The notes beneath the pieces were generated by a model. That model was not told the origin of the DNA. It searched no databases and worked only from the letters and a program-made list of their open reading frames with translations. From CAXDOZ01 sp963991145 (GTDB lineage: Bacteria > Bacteroidota > Bacteroidia > Chitinophagales > JABDMM01): a stretch of DNA of 26,494 nucleotides. The translations under genes and the position numbers were made by a program. Positions within the stretch are counted from its first letter, which is position 1; the number at the start of each line of letters is the position of its first letter. Location of the stretch: positions 1 through 26,494 of the forward strand of contig CAXDOZ010000022.1 of assembly GCA_963991145.1 (NCBI GenBank), given 5' to 3'. Positions 15,995 to 25,237 of this stretch are shown piece by piece.

Positions 15995-17416
15995 ATGGAG
16001 GCGATTAGCGTATTCGATATGCTTAAGATTGGTGTTGGACCTTCGAGTTCCCATACTCTTGGTCCATGGAGAGCGATTCAACGTTGGATCGACGAGCTTG
16101 ATGAGCAGGGCGTAATTCCTCAAATTGAGAACATACAGGTCTATCTTTACGGTTCATTAGCCCTTACGGGCCGAGGTCACGGGACCGATAAAGCAGTGTC
16201 ACTTGCCCTTCTCGGCGAGGAACCTGAGACGATCAAAACAAAAAAGATCCAGAAGATGATCGATGATTTCTGCTTTGTCAAAGAAGTAGATATCAGAGGG
16301 AAGAATGTTGTACCATTCGACCCGGTTGCCGATATCGTTTACCTCAAGCGTGAGAGACTTCCATATCACAGCAATGGTATGCGTTGTGTTGCATCGGCCG
16401 GAGGCCAATTATACGAGTCAATATTCTATTCAATTGGTGGTGGATTCATTGTAAAAGAAGGGGAAGATCATCCCAATTTGGAAGATGTACAGCTTCCGTA
16501 CCCATGCCAGAATGCCCGCGAGCTGCAAGCCTTTTGCGAGAAAAATGAAATGAAGATCTCCGATATGGTCTGGGCCAATGAAAAAGCCTGGAGACCTGAG
16601 GAGGAGGTTGAGGAAAAGATCTGGGGAATCTGGGAGGTGATGCGCGATTGCATTTACAATGGCTGCCACACCAAAGGAGTTCTTCCAGGAGGATTGAATG
16701 TAAAGCGACGAGCCTATAAGATCAATCAAAAGAGGATTGGGGAGGAGTGGTATGAAGATGTTGAGGGCTGGATCCGAGTGATAAGAGGTATGAACTGCAA
16801 GTTCAGCCAGATACTAAAATGGGTAAGCTGCTTTGCATTGGCAGTTAATGAAGAGAATGCAAATCTCAGCAGGGTGGTAACTGCACCAACCAATGGAGCG
16901 GCAGGAGTTATTCCGGCTGTTTTGATGTATCACATCTGCTTTGCAGAAGAAGAGCCAACTAAGCGCGATATCATGAACTTCTTGATGGTCGCAGGTGAAA
17001 TAGGAACATTCTTTAAAAAGAAGGCTACCATATCAGCAGCAATGGGAGGATGTCAGGCCGAGATTGGAGTATCAAGCGCAATGGCCGCGGCAGCTTTAGC
17101 TGAGCTGATGGGTGGTAGCGTTGCTCAGTGCCTGATGGCGGCAGAAATAGCCATGGAGCATCACCTTGGTCTAACCTGTGATCCAATTGGTGGTCTGGTT
17201 CAAATTCCATGTATTGAAAGAAACTCAATGGGGGCAATCAAGGCGATCAATGCAGCTGAACTTGCGGTTGAGAGCGACCCCAACGATGCAAAGGTCACTC
17301 TTGATGGAGTGATTGAAACCATGTGGCAAACGGCTCAGGATATGAACCTGAAGTATAAGGAAACGAGCGAAGGTGGATTGGCTGTGAATGTTTCCGTGAA
17401 CCTTCCCGAGTGCTAG
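15995..17416 (+). CDS. sdaA: L-serine ammonia-lyase (L-serine dehydratase), iron-sulfur, single-chain type
   Basis: A 473-residue cytoplasmic enzyme that converts L-serine to pyruvate and ammonia with an oxygen-sensitive [4Fe-4S] cluster. The N-terminal beta domain (SVFDMLKIGVGPSSSHTLGP) is fused to the catalytic alpha domain, as in the type-2 single-chain enzymes. The cluster cysteines are Cys353 (GGCQAE), Cys395 (LTCDPIGG) and Cys406 (VQIPC); their spacing of 42 and 11 residues is the same as in characterised enzymes of this type. Additional family blocks are TAPTNGAAGVIP (297-308) and MEHHLGL (387-393). It feeds serine carbon into central metabolism and may help use peptides released by the exported peptidases. 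The ATG at 15995 is supported by the conserved start of the domain. Confidence 0.96.
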   Translation: MEAISVFDMLKIGVGPSSSHTLGPWRAIQRWIDELDEQGVIPQIENIQVYLYGSLALTGRGHGTDKAVSLALLGEEPETIKTKKIQKMIDDFCFVKEVDIRGKNVVPFDPVADIVYLKRERLPYHSNGMRCVASAGGQLYESIFYSIGGGFIVKEGEDHPNLEDVQLPYPCQNARELQAFCEKNEMKISDMVWANEKAWRPEEEVEEKIWGIWEVMRDCIYNGCHTKGVLPGGLNVKRRAYKINQKRIGEEWYEDVEGWIRVIRGMNCKFSQILKWVSCFALAVNEENANLSRVVTAPTNGAAGVIPAVLMYHICFAEEEPTKRDIMNFLMVAGEIGTFFKKKATISAAMGGCQAEIGVSSAMAAAALAELMGGSVAQCLMAAEIAMEHHLGLTCDPIGGLVQIPCIERNSMGAIKAINAAELAVESDPNDAKVTLDGVIETMWQTAQDMNLKYKETSEGGLAVNVSVNLPEC

Positions 17417-17453
17417 GCTGAACTAAATCCTTCTGTTTACATTTATCTGATAC

Positions 17454-18668
17454 ATGTCAGATCCCAACCCCTCCACCCGCTTGCTCCCAAATGAAAGGCG
17501 GGTTCTTATCATTCTTGCTGTAATCAACTTCACCCATATCCTTGATTTTATGGTGATGATGCCTTTGGGTCCTCAGCTTAAAAGGGTTTTTGATGTTGAC
17601 CCTCAGCAATGGAGTATCATCGTATCCTCCTACACCACAGCAGCATTTTTCTCGGCACTTCTCAGCGTTTTCTTCCTCGACTACTTCGACAGAAAGAAAG
17701 CTCTGGTCTTTCTATACGGTGGTTTTTTGATCGCCACCTTCCTGGTTGGATTGAGCAGTAGTTATGAAATGCTCGTGGGAACCAGAGCGCTTGCAGGTCT
17801 TTTCGGAGGAGTTATTAATGCGGTTATCCTATCCATTGTTGGTGACATGATTCCATTTGAAAGAAGAGGAACGGCCATGGGAATCGTATCAGCCGGGTTT
17901 TCAGCAGCTGCATCAGTAGGAGTTCCTATCGGGATGTACTTTGGAACTGCTTATTCCTGGAAGTTTCCATTTTTCGCCATTGCTATCGCAGGAGTAGCGG
18001 TTTGGTTTTTTGCTGGGAAGATGATCCCTCCATTACGGGAGCACTTAAAAGCAGAGAATCAGCATAAGCCCAGAGAAGGATTGATGGCAATGCTTAAGGA
18101 TCGGAATCAGATCTATGCCATGGTATTTCTCGTCTTGCTCCTGTTTGGGCAGTTCAGCATAATCCCATTTATCAGCCCATTTATGGTATCCAATGTAGGA
18201 TTCACTGAAATGGAGGTTACTTACATTTATGCGGTAGGTGGAACACTGAGCATTTTTGCATTCCCCTTTATCGGTCGCCTTGCAGATCGATATGGGAAAG
18301 TGAAAGTTTTCACGATTCTGGCATACCTATCTCTATTCCCGATCTTCATTATTACAAATTTGAGCGAGACTCCGATTTGGATTGTATTGATCATCTCAGC
18401 GAGTTTCTTCGCTTTTGCAGGAGGTAGATTTATCCCTGCAAATGCCATGATCATCTCTACAGCAATACCAAAGTACAGAGGGAGCTTTATGAGCATCAGA
18501 TCATCTGTTCAGAGTGGGGCACAATCTCTATCAGCTTTGATAGCTGGTTATCTGGTAGTTGAGAATGAGGGAGGCTTCTATGAGTATTACTGGCAGGTAG
18601 GACTTGTCGCAATTGTCTGCTCTCTGCTTTCTATTGCAGTAATCAGAAAGATCAAGGCTACATATTAA
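17454..18668 (+). CDS. Major facilitator superfamily transporter, drug/sugar efflux type
   Basis: A 404-residue inner membrane transporter with about 12 hydrophobic segments. Family marks are DFMVMMPLGPQL in the first membrane helix, the loop motif YFDRKKAL between helices 2 and 3, RALAGLFGG in helix 4 and RLADRYGKVKV in the mid-protein loop repeat. These resemble the arabinose-efflux/drug-efflux (AraJ-like) branch rather than sugar importers. Substrate unknown. It follows the serine dehydratase in the same direction with a 37-base gap, so it may be cotranscribed, but a substrate link (for example amino acid or metabolite export) would be a guess. Confidence 0.92.
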   Translation: MSDPNPSTRLLPNERRVLIILAVINFTHILDFMVMMPLGPQLKRVFDVDPQQWSIIVSSYTTAAFFSALLSVFFLDYFDRKKALVFLYGGFLIATFLVGLSSSYEMLVGTRALAGLFGGVINAVILSIVGDMIPFERRGTAMGIVSAGFSAAASVGVPIGMYFGTAYSWKFPFFAIAIAGVAVWFFAGKMIPPLREHLKAENQHKPREGLMAMLKDRNQIYAMVFLVLLLFGQFSIIPFISPFMVSNVGFTEMEVTYIYAVGGTLSIFAFPFIGRLADRYGKVKVFTILAYLSLFPIFIITNLSETPIWIVLIISASFFAFAGGRFIPANAMIISTAIPKYRGSFMSIRSSVQSGAQSLSALIAGYLVVENEGGFYEYYWQVGLVAIVCSLLSIAVIRKIKATY

Positions 18669-18674
18669 AAGGTC

Positions 18675-18706
18675 TTGTACTTTAAAATTCTCTTTTTATA
18701 GTTTAG
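18675..18706 (+). promoter_or_regulatory. Candidate promoter of the ECF sigma gene, with purine-rich ribosome site
   Basis: TTG (18675-18677) is followed after 21 bases by TAGTTTAG (18699-18706), one mismatch from TAnnTTTG. The leader then has a clear GAGAGGAG ribosome-binding site at 18713-18720, eight bases before ATG 18728. A strong Shine-Dalgarno site is unusual in this window and suggests efficient translation of the sigma factor. Confidence 0.4.
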
Positions 18707-18727
18707 TCCACAGAGAGGAGATCATAA

Positions 18728-19318
18728 ATGAAGTTTGACGTACAGCCGGAAAATTGGGTAGATGAATATGCAGATTACCTTTTCAACTTTGCAATCAAAA
18801 GGCTCAATAATGAGGAAGAGGCTCAGGACCTTGTCCAGGAAACTTTCTTAAGCGCCTGGAAGGCCAGAGAAGGTTTTGAAGGGAAAGCAAAAGTAAAAAC
18901 CTGGCTTACCAGCATCCTGAGAAACAAAATCATTGACCAGTATAGAAGAAGGGCGAGCCGGCCAGAAATCTTAGAAGCCCAGCAACAAATCGAGGGCGAA
19001 ACTGATTTTTTCTTTATGGAAGAAGGTAAATTTGAAGGACATTGGACCGGTGATTATGCCAGTTCTTATCGCTCAATTCCTGCGGCAGACCACAACTTTA
19101 ATCAAGCTGAATTCCTTAAGGTATTAGGATTATGCTTAGATAATGTTCCTGATAGGGCTGCAGATGTTTTTAAGATGAAGTTCCTTGAGGATCTTGATGT
19201 AGATGAAATTTGTAAGGCTGCTGAGATAACTCCGTCCAACTATTGGGTGATCGTTCACCGGGTAAAGTTGAAACTAAGAGATTGTCTGAGCAAAAATTGG
19301 ATAGAGACGAAGAGATGA
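18728..19318 (+). CDS. ECF-type RNA polymerase sigma factor
   Basis: A 196-residue sigma-70 family member with only regions 2 and 4. Region 2 (residues ~12-75) contains DLVQETFLSAWKA and TWLTSILRNKIIDQYRRR, which bind core polymerase and the -10 element. Region 4 (~125-190) contains VDEICKAAEITPSNYWVIVHRVKLKLRDCL, the helix-turn-helix for the -35 site. The linker (residues ~80-124) is longer than in minimal ECF factors and aromatic (DFFFMEE, GHWTGDYASSY). The stop overlaps the start of the small zinc protein in ATGA, the standard sigma/anti-sigma layout. It probably controls an envelope or redox stress response; targets cannot be read here, though the T9SS gene that follows is a candidate. 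Confidence 0.95.
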   Translation: MKFDVQPENWVDEYADYLFNFAIKRLNNEEEAQDLVQETFLSAWKAREGFEGKAKVKTWLTSILRNKIIDQYRRRASRPEILEAQQQIEGETDFFFMEEGKFEGHWTGDYASSYRSIPAADHNFNQAEFLKVLGLCLDNVPDRAADVFKMKFLEDLDVDEICKAAEITPSNYWVIVHRVKLKLRDCLSKNWIETKR

Positions 19319-19551
19319 TGAATTGCAAAGAAGCCACCTTGCTGATCATCAAGAAGCAGGAGGGTAAATTATCGATAGGAGACAAGATCAAACTCCGCTT
19401 TCACGTAATGATGTGCAAGTTCTGCAAGTTGTTCGAGAAAGACGTGCAGCTTATTGATGGGCACATCCATGAATGCATTGAAGAGGATAAGCTCGATTAT
19501 CATATGACCGATTCCGGTAAAGAGCAGATCAAAAAAGAGTTATTGGGATAG
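19315..19551 (+). CDS. Small zinc-binding anti-sigma factor candidate (ZAS type), no membrane segment
   Basis: A 78-residue protein overlapping the sigma gene by four bases (start ATG 19315; a second ATG at 19318 is equally possible). It has the anti-sigma zinc signature: Cys4, then His30-x3-Cys34-x2-Cys37 (HVMMCKFC), as in RsrA and ChrR-type ZAS domains. Unlike most partners of Bacteroidota ECF factors (FecR-type) and most ZAS proteins with a membrane anchor, it has no hydrophobic segment, so it should act in the cytoplasm, possibly as a thiol redox or metal sensor. A frame extended upstream to 19243 lies inside the sigma gene and is not credible. Function inferred from position and motif. 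Confidence 0.82.
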   Translation: MMNCKEATLLIIKKQEGKLSIGDKIKLRFHVMMCKFCKLFEKDVQLIDGHIHECIEEDKLDYHMTDSGKEQIKKELLG

Positions 19552-19656
19552 CATTTACATTCTTTCGCCTAAGCGACATCCACTCTCCAAATTGCTAATT
19601 CTGCGAACCTTTCAGGGCGAATAACCTTATTTTCACGTCCCAACTTTAAACCAAAC

Positions 19657-22600
19657 ATGAAGTCAAGCCTACGCCTAATAAGCTTTGTCTTATTATCCTG
19701 TATATCCACTGCTCTAATAGCTCAACAAAACACCGTTTCGATTCCGGAAGATGCTGCTGAATATCCTTATTGGATCGAAATGATGCAGGATGAGAACGTG
19801 AATTATTTCGAGGCAAAACCTGCCTTTGAAGCCTATATGGAGGCCAATGAGATAGATAGCGGCTGGAAGCCTTTCGCTAGATGGCTTTCAAGAAATTCAA
19901 CGAAAGTAAATTACCAAACCGGACATCTGCCCGACAGGGCCGAAATGGCAAGAGAGTTTGAAACTTATCGCCAAAGCCAGGGTGCAAGATCTACCAATGG
20001 GAACTGGGTAGAGTTAGGCCCATCTTTTACACCATACACGCAGTACGGGATCGATATCAATGGAGTGGGTCGACTAAACGTCATTACGCTTGATCCTAGA
20101 GACACAAATGTGATCTGGGTTGGTGCGCCTTCCGGCGGATTATGGCATACAGAAGATGGAGGAGCGAGTTGGGTTTCCTTCACCGATCAGCTTCCAAGTC
20201 TGGGAGTTTCAGCGATTTGTCTGCATCCATTTGATGAAGATGTAGTGTACATCGGCACCGGTGACAGAGATGCAAATGATGCACCCGGAGTAGGAGTGAT
20301 GAAGAGTACCGATAAAGGACAAACATTCACACTGATAAATAATGGAATGGGTGATGTGGAAGTTGGCGCAATGCTTATCCACCCTACAAACCCCGATACA
20401 TTGATCGCTGCGGGTGATGATGGTATTTACAGAACAGTAGATGGAGGCGCAAACTGGACAAAATCGCAAGGGACAAGCCTTCATTTTAAGGACCTCCAAT
20501 TCAAGCCGGATGATCCGAATATCGTATATGCTGAGGCAAGAGGAAGGTTTTATCGCAGCGATGATAATGGTGAGACTTTCACGCAGATCACTAATGGTCT
20601 TCCTTTAGCTTTTCGTCAGGTTATTGGTGTAAGCCCAGCTGATCCGAATCGCGTTTACATTCTTCAATCATATCAAAGAGAGTTTAGAGCTTTCTATCGC
20701 TCCGATGATGCCGGATTATCATTTACTACAGTGATAGTTGATTCACCAAATATTCTAGGAAGAAGAGCTGATGGGAATGATGATGAAGGACAGGCTTTTT
20801 ACGACCTCTGTATTGCGGTTGACCCCTTCAATGCTGATATCGTTTACTCAGGAGGAATTCACATTTGGCGAAGCGAAGATGGAGGTCAGTCATGGAAGAT
20901 TAACGGCAACAGAAGTGATATAACTACCAGTCGGGTGCATGTAGATCATCACGCTTTCGCCTTTCAGGAAGAAACCGGAAAGCTATTCAATGCAAACGAT
21001 GGTGGTATCTATGTTTCACCTGATGGGAACAACCAGTATACAAGCATCTCTGCCGATATGGGAATTGGGCAGATCTACAGATTAGGCTCAAATCCACAGA
21101 GCTCAAGACAGGTTTTAACCGGCTTTCAGGATAATGGGACAAGCTATTTCGATGGAGCCAAATGGAATAGGACAACCGGTGCAGATGGTATGGAATGTCA
21201 GTATGATCCAGGTCCAGATAATTACCGCTACACTTCAATTCAGTACGGCGATATCAATAGAAGTGTAAATGACGGCCAGCCGAGAAGAATTGCTGGAGAG
21301 GGAGAAAATGGAATTGATGAGCCGGGTAACTGGATCACTCCGTGGCAATTAGCTAATCATAATACAGAAGTGATGTTCATTGGTTATCTAAGCCTTTGGA
21401 GATCAGATAACCTCAAAGAATCAAACAGAAGAGATATTACCTGGAGAAAGATCTCTGGGAGAATAGGGGCAGCAAATGCGGCATTTAATGTTGTTGAGCA
21501 TAGCCAAACCGATTCCACAATGCTCTTTTGCTCTAAAGGAGTTCGCCTATTCAGAACAAACAATGCATTGGATTCTACTGCAAGCTTTGTGGAGCTTACA
21601 CCTGGAACAGGAGCATTCTCCATTGCTGATATCCTTACTCATCCGAGAAGCCCGGACACAGTTTACCTTGTTCAGGGAACAGATGTTTATCGCTCTGCCG
21701 ATACAGGTTCTACATGGGTGAATATTAGTGGAACACTGCCTGATGTAATGATGAATACCATCGTCTTTGATGCTACCAGCAGAGAAGGCTTGTATTTAGG
21801 TGGTGATGCCGGAGTTTACTTCTATGACGATGTTGCGCAGGACTGGGTATTGTTTTTTGATGGACTACCAGCAAACGTGCCGGTTCGAGAACTTGAGATC
21901 TATTACGGCAATCATTCTGATGAACATAGAATCAGAGCTGCGACATATGGAAGAGGGCTCTGGGAGTCTGACCTGATCGGAAGCTCCAGTATAACATTCC
22001 CTCCAGTTGCCGCGATTCGTTCTTTGGACGTTCAAACGATCTATCACGAAGGCACCGAGGTTGAGTTCACTTTCTTCAGAGGAGTGAATCAAGTAGAAAT
22101 GAACGGCTTTGATGTAAGTGATGTGACTATCAATAATGGCTCGCTGTCTAATTTCTCAGGGGGACCAGTTGTGTGGACAGCAGATGTAAGTGCTACTGCA
22201 CCAGGTACTATTGAGATCATTGTTCCAGATCAAAGTGCTACGGATAATCAGGGAATCGGGAATGAGCAATCAGACACATTCAAGATCGCCTTTGAGGGCG
22301 TTTCTGCTTCAGTTGGTATTTATGGACCAGGCGGAGTTGGTGATGCGAACTCATTAGCTCTTTGGTTAAGAGCTGATACGGCTTTGTTTGATGACAATGG
22401 AGGTGTTCCGGTCGATAATGATGGAGACCTGGTTGGTTATTGGGGAAGCTTAGGTGGAACCCCTGTTTTTGCTGGACAGGATGAAGTTACAAAGAAACCG
22501 CAGCTTGCTGCAGGTGTAATGGGAGGATCACCAGCCATTGAGTTTGAACCAGATACATCAGATGGTAAATATTTCCTTGCTCAAAATGTGGTGCCAGGAG

Positions 22601-23814
22601 CAGATTTTACAGCTATTACAATTGCCAGCTCAAAGACTTCAAACTACAACGACCACAGCTGGACAGCTTCTTCAAGAACTGAAAATGGCTTCCTGCTTCA
22701 CGTTCAGAAGAATCAGAAGTACTGGTATCCTGGAGTCTTTGATGGCGCAAACAATAATCTAACAAGAGACAGAGTCTACCTGGATGATGTTACTGTTCCT
22801 CATGTCTATGGAGTAACATTTGACCAAACAGAGGTAAGACATGAATACGTTACGATTACAAGTACGGATGACCTGGTTCAGCGCAGTCCTACTTTTTTCA
22901 TTCCTAGAAGCAATACTGATTCTATTCAGATCAAATACGGTTGGGATTTCGATGAGCGCTACGGAAGTGGCTACATCGGCGAAGCCATCATCATGAACAG
23001 AAGACTTTACACTTCTCACACCAATATTCTTAGAAACTACTTCAACGCCCGCTATGGAATCGATATCGGAGATGTTGATTTCTACGCTCACGATCTTGGA
23101 CATGGGAATGATGTAGCAGGTATTGGTAGAGAGTCATTCTATGATCTGCATACCGATGCAAAGGGAATGGGAGAAGTGAGATTTAGGAATGCATATGATC
23201 TTGGAGATGGAGAATATATGATCTGGGGGCATGATGATGGTGGAACTGGCCAATGGATCAGCACCAATGTTCCTCAGGGATTCCAGCGAATTGAAAGAGA
23301 GTGGAGATTAGATAAAACGGGTGTGATCGGGGAAGCAGAATTACTCGTTCTTTCAAGAGATCTTCCTTCCAGCAATGAGACAATCGGAATTTTGGTGGCA
23401 GATGACGCCAACTTTAGTCAGGGTGTATATGCTTTGCCTTTCCAAATTGATGGAGACACTCTTTGGGAGTCAATCTTTATGGATGACGATGCCTATTTCA
23501 CTTTCGTAAGTGCACCTAGATCCGCATACGATCAATACACAGGGATTGAAGATTTGAATGAAGCACAGTTGCTATTGTATCCAAATCCAAGTTCAGATCT
23601 GGTCACAATCCAATTAGTAAGTGAATCTCAAATTGGCGAAGACTTAAGGCTTGAAATGATCGATATGACTGGAAGCATCATTATGAGCAAAGCCATCAAA
23701 GGAAATGCAAATGTCCTCATTGATGTCTCAGAATTTGCAAGCGGTATTTATCAGGTGATCGTTTCGGGTTCTAAAGGTGAGCCTTATACTGAGCGCTTGA
23801 TGATCAGCCATTAA
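19657..23814 (+). CDS. Giant secreted T9SS cargo protein with Asp-box (BNR) propeller repeats
   Basis: A 1385-residue protein exported by Sec (signal MKSSLRLISFVLLSCISTALIAQ) and then by the type IX system. Residues ~150-700 carry at least seven Asp-box-like repeats in the S/T-x-D-x-G-x-T-F/W style (TEDGGASW, STDKGQTF, TVDGGANW, SDDNGETF, SDDAGLSF, SEDGGQSW, SADTGSTW), indicating sialidase- or sortilin-like propellers. Residues ~760-860 resemble a beta-sandwich (SVDV-type turns). Residues ~900-1110 include ALWLRAD and a concanavalin-like stretch. The C-terminal ~80 residues (LYPNPSSDLVTIQL ... GIYQVIVSG) are a T9SS sorting domain that is cleaved at the surface. No active-site residues are assigned; it may be an adhesin or glycan-binding protein. 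It ends exactly at the convergent CDF stop. Confidence 0.92.
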   Translation: MKSSLRLISFVLLSCISTALIAQQNTVSIPEDAAEYPYWIEMMQDENVNYFEAKPAFEAYMEANEIDSGWKPFARWLSRNSTKVNYQTGHLPDRAEMAREFETYRQSQGARSTNGNWVELGPSFTPYTQYGIDINGVGRLNVITLDPRDTNVIWVGAPSGGLWHTEDGGASWVSFTDQLPSLGVSAICLHPFDEDVVYIGTGDRDANDAPGVGVMKSTDKGQTFTLINNGMGDVEVGAMLIHPTNPDTLIAAGDDGIYRTVDGGANWTKSQGTSLHFKDLQFKPDDPNIVYAEARGRFYRSDDNGETFTQITNGLPLAFRQVIGVSPADPNRVYILQSYQREFRAFYRSDDAGLSFTTVIVDSPNILGRRADGNDDEGQAFYDLCIAVDPFNADIVYSGGIHIWRSEDGGQSWKINGNRSDITTSRVHVDHHAFAFQEETGKLFNANDGGIYVSPDGNNQYTSISADMGIGQIYRLGSNPQSSRQVLTGFQDNGTSYFDGAKWNRTTGADGMECQYDPGPDNYRYTSIQYGDINRSVNDGQPRRIAGEGENGIDEPGNWITPWQLANHNTEVMFIGYLSLWRSDNLKESNRRDITWRKISGRIGAANAAFNVVEHSQTDSTMLFCSKGVRLFRTNNALDSTASFVELTPGTGAFSIADILTHPRSPDTVYLVQGTDVYRSADTGSTWVNISGTLPDVMMNTIVFDATSREGLYLGGDAGVYFYDDVAQDWVLFFDGLPANVPVRELEIYYGNHSDEHRIRAATYGRGLWESDLIGSSSITFPPVAAIRSLDVQTIYHEGTEVEFTFFRGVNQVEMNGFDVSDVTINNGSLSNFSGGPVVWTADVSATAPGTIEIIVPDQSATDNQGIGNEQSDTFKIAFEGVSASVGIYGPGGVGDANSLALWLRADTALFDDNGGVPVDNDGDLVGYWGSLGGTPVFAGQDEVTKKPQLAAGVMGGSPAIEFEPDTSDGKYFLAQNVVPGADFTAITIASSKTSNYNDHSWTASSRTENGFLLHVQKNQKYWYPGVFDGANNNLTRDRVYLDDVTVPHVYGVTFDQTEVRHEYVTITSTDDLVQRSPTFFIPRSNTDSIQIKYGWDFDERYGSGYIGEAIIMNRRLYTSHTNILRNYFNARYGIDIGDVDFYAHDLGHGNDVAGIGRESFYDLHTDAKGMGEVRFRNAYDLGDGEYMIWGHDDGGTGQWISTNVPQGFQRIEREWRLDKTGVIGEAELLVLSRDLPSSNETIGILVADDANFSQGVYALPFQIDGDTLWESIFMDDDAYFTFVSAPRSAYDQYTGIEDLNEAQLLLYPNPSSDLVTIQLVSESQIGEDLRLEMIDMTGSIIMSKAIKGNANVLIDVSEFASGIYQVIVSGSKGEPYTERLMISH

Positions 23815-24711
23815 TCAGGCTTCTTCACAGTCTTCATCCGGAGTTTCGATCTCAATTGTAACATGATGAATCCCAAAATTCAGCATGTGATTCCGAATCT
23901 CCTTTTTCAGATCTGAGATTCTTGTTTCACTGAGATCATTACTTATTACGACATGTGTAGACATGATATGATATTCACCATCAATCGTCCAGATATGGAT
24001 GTCGTGGGAACCTTCTATACCATCGATAGAATTGAGCTCTGATTCAATTTTCTCAACAGATACCTGACTTGGAGTTGCCTGCAAAATGATCTTAAAACTC
24101 TCTCTCAGGTTGCGGTAAACGTTAAAGAGGATAAAGAGAGAGATTGCAATCGATAGGATAGGATCAATGATTGTCCAGCCAGTAAAGTGGATCACAACAC
24201 TACCGATCAAAATTGCTACCCAACCAAGTACATCTTCCAATAAGTGGAAAGCAACAACGCGCTCATTCATCGAGGTTCCCTTTCTCAGTCTGATTACGGC
24301 AGCGCCATTGATGATCACTCCGAGTATTGCCAGGAGGAACATTCCTATGGTGTCTGGATCAGTTGGATTCCAAAGTCGTGGAATGGCTTCAGTTAGGAGA
24401 AATATTGATCCTGCGAAGAGTATGAGTGCATTGAGAATTGCTCCCAAAAGACTAAATCGTCCGTATCCGTAGGTAAACTTTCGATCTGATTCTTTGGCCG
24501 CAAGCTTTTGAAAGTACCAGGACATCCCCAGAGAGATCGAGTCTCCAAGATCGTGTAAAGCATCGGTGAGGATTGCAAGACTGCCGGTTAGAATTCCTCC
24601 TATGATCTCAATGATGGTAAAGCCAAAATTGAGGAAGAAAGCAACTTTGATGTTCCCGGTTTCTGGAGTGTGGAGGTGGTGGGAATGTCGGCTATGAGGG
24701 TGGTCTGCCAT
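23815..24711 (-). CDS. Cation diffusion facilitator (CDF) transporter, zinc type
   Basis: A 298-residue inner membrane antiporter that expels divalent metal. Six helices precede a cytosolic C-terminal dimer domain (SQVSVEKIESELNSIDGI, DIHIWTIDG, HHVTIEIE). Metal-site residues are His53-x3-Asp57 (ALHDLGD, helix 2) and His156-x3-Asp160 (FHLLED, helix 5), the HD-HD set associated with zinc and cadmium transport. The histidine-rich N-terminus (HPHSRHSHHLH) supports zinc. ATG 24711 is preferred; an earlier frame start at 24756 would run inside the upstream gene. Only one base separates it from the stop of the OmpH-like gene, so coupling is likely. Its own stop abuts that of the T9SS gene. Confidence 0.93.
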   Translation of the reverse strand: MADHPHSRHSHHLHTPETGNIKVAFFLNFGFTIIEIIGGILTGSLAILTDALHDLGDSISLGMSWYFQKLAAKESDRKFTYGYGRFSLLGAILNALILFAGSIFLLTEAIPRLWNPTDPDTIGMFLLAILGVIINGAAVIRLRKGTSMNERVVAFHLLEDVLGWVAILIGSVVIHFTGWTIIDPILSIAISLFILFNVYRNLRESFKIILQATPSQVSVEKIESELNSIDGIEGSHDIHIWTIDGEYHIMSTHVVISNDLSETRISDLKKEIRNHMLNFGIHHVTIEIETPDEDCEEA

Positions 24712-24712
24712 A

Positions 24713-25237
24713 TTATTCTGGAGCGCTGGACTTAAGGCTATGCTCCAGCACATCATATGTGATATCGGTTATTCTCTCTTCATTGACATAGACCAGAGAT
24801 TCAATGGTGTAAACCATATCGTAGCCCTGCTCTTTAGCAACAATTTTCAAAGATTGATCAACTTTATCATAAATAGGAGCATAGAGTTCTACCTCTTTTT
24901 CTACGAGCTCTTCTTCAGCACTTGTTTGCATTTCCTCTAAGGAGAGATATGACATCTGAATCTTTTCTGCAAGTAGCTGCAATCGAACTCTTGGAGGTTC
25001 AGGAAGAGATGATAAACTGTCGAATTCTACTTCCATCAGTCCAATATTAGTGTACTCCACTTCCAGAGCACTCAACAACTGTTGGTAGTAACCTTCGAGA
25101 GCGCTGGCTGCTACCTCCGTTTCTGGTAGTTTGGATACAACGTATTCAACATCGATGAAGCCGTGCTTCAGATCTTGAGAGAAGCCTGAATTTAGGCTCA
25201 ATAGCAAGCAGATAGAGGTGATTATGATGTTTCTCAC
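24713..25237 (-). CDS. OmpH/Skp-like periplasmic chaperone family protein
   Basis: A 174-residue exported protein with signal MRNIIITSICLLLSLNSGFSQ. The mature part is almost all helix: HGFIDVEYVVSKLPE at the start, a long amphipathic coiled-coil region (residues ~45-125, VEYTNIGLMEVEF, LQLLAEKIQMSYLSLEEM, EEELVEKEVELYAP) and VAKEQGYDMVYTIES near the end. This is the tentacle architecture of Skp/OmpH, which holds outer membrane proteins in the periplasm. It overlaps the channel gene upstream by four bases and is one base from the CDF gene, so it belongs to that operon. Bacteroidota carry several OmpH paralogues; the usual one sits next to BamA, so this extra copy may serve a specialised client. 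Confidence 0.85.
   Translation of the reverse strand: MRNIIITSICLLLSLNSGFSQDLKHGFIDVEYVVSKLPETEVAASALEGYYQQLLSALEVEYTNIGLMEVEFDSLSSLPEPPRVRLQLLAEKIQMSYLSLEEMQTSAEEELVEKEVELYAPIYDKVDQSLKIVAKEQGYDMVYTIESLVYVNEERITDITYDVLEHSLKSSAPE

Noticed and set aside
19243..19314. Extended start of the anti-sigma candidate
   Set aside because: The added residues lie wholly inside the sigma gene. The ATGA overlap at 19315-19318 is the usual coupled start.
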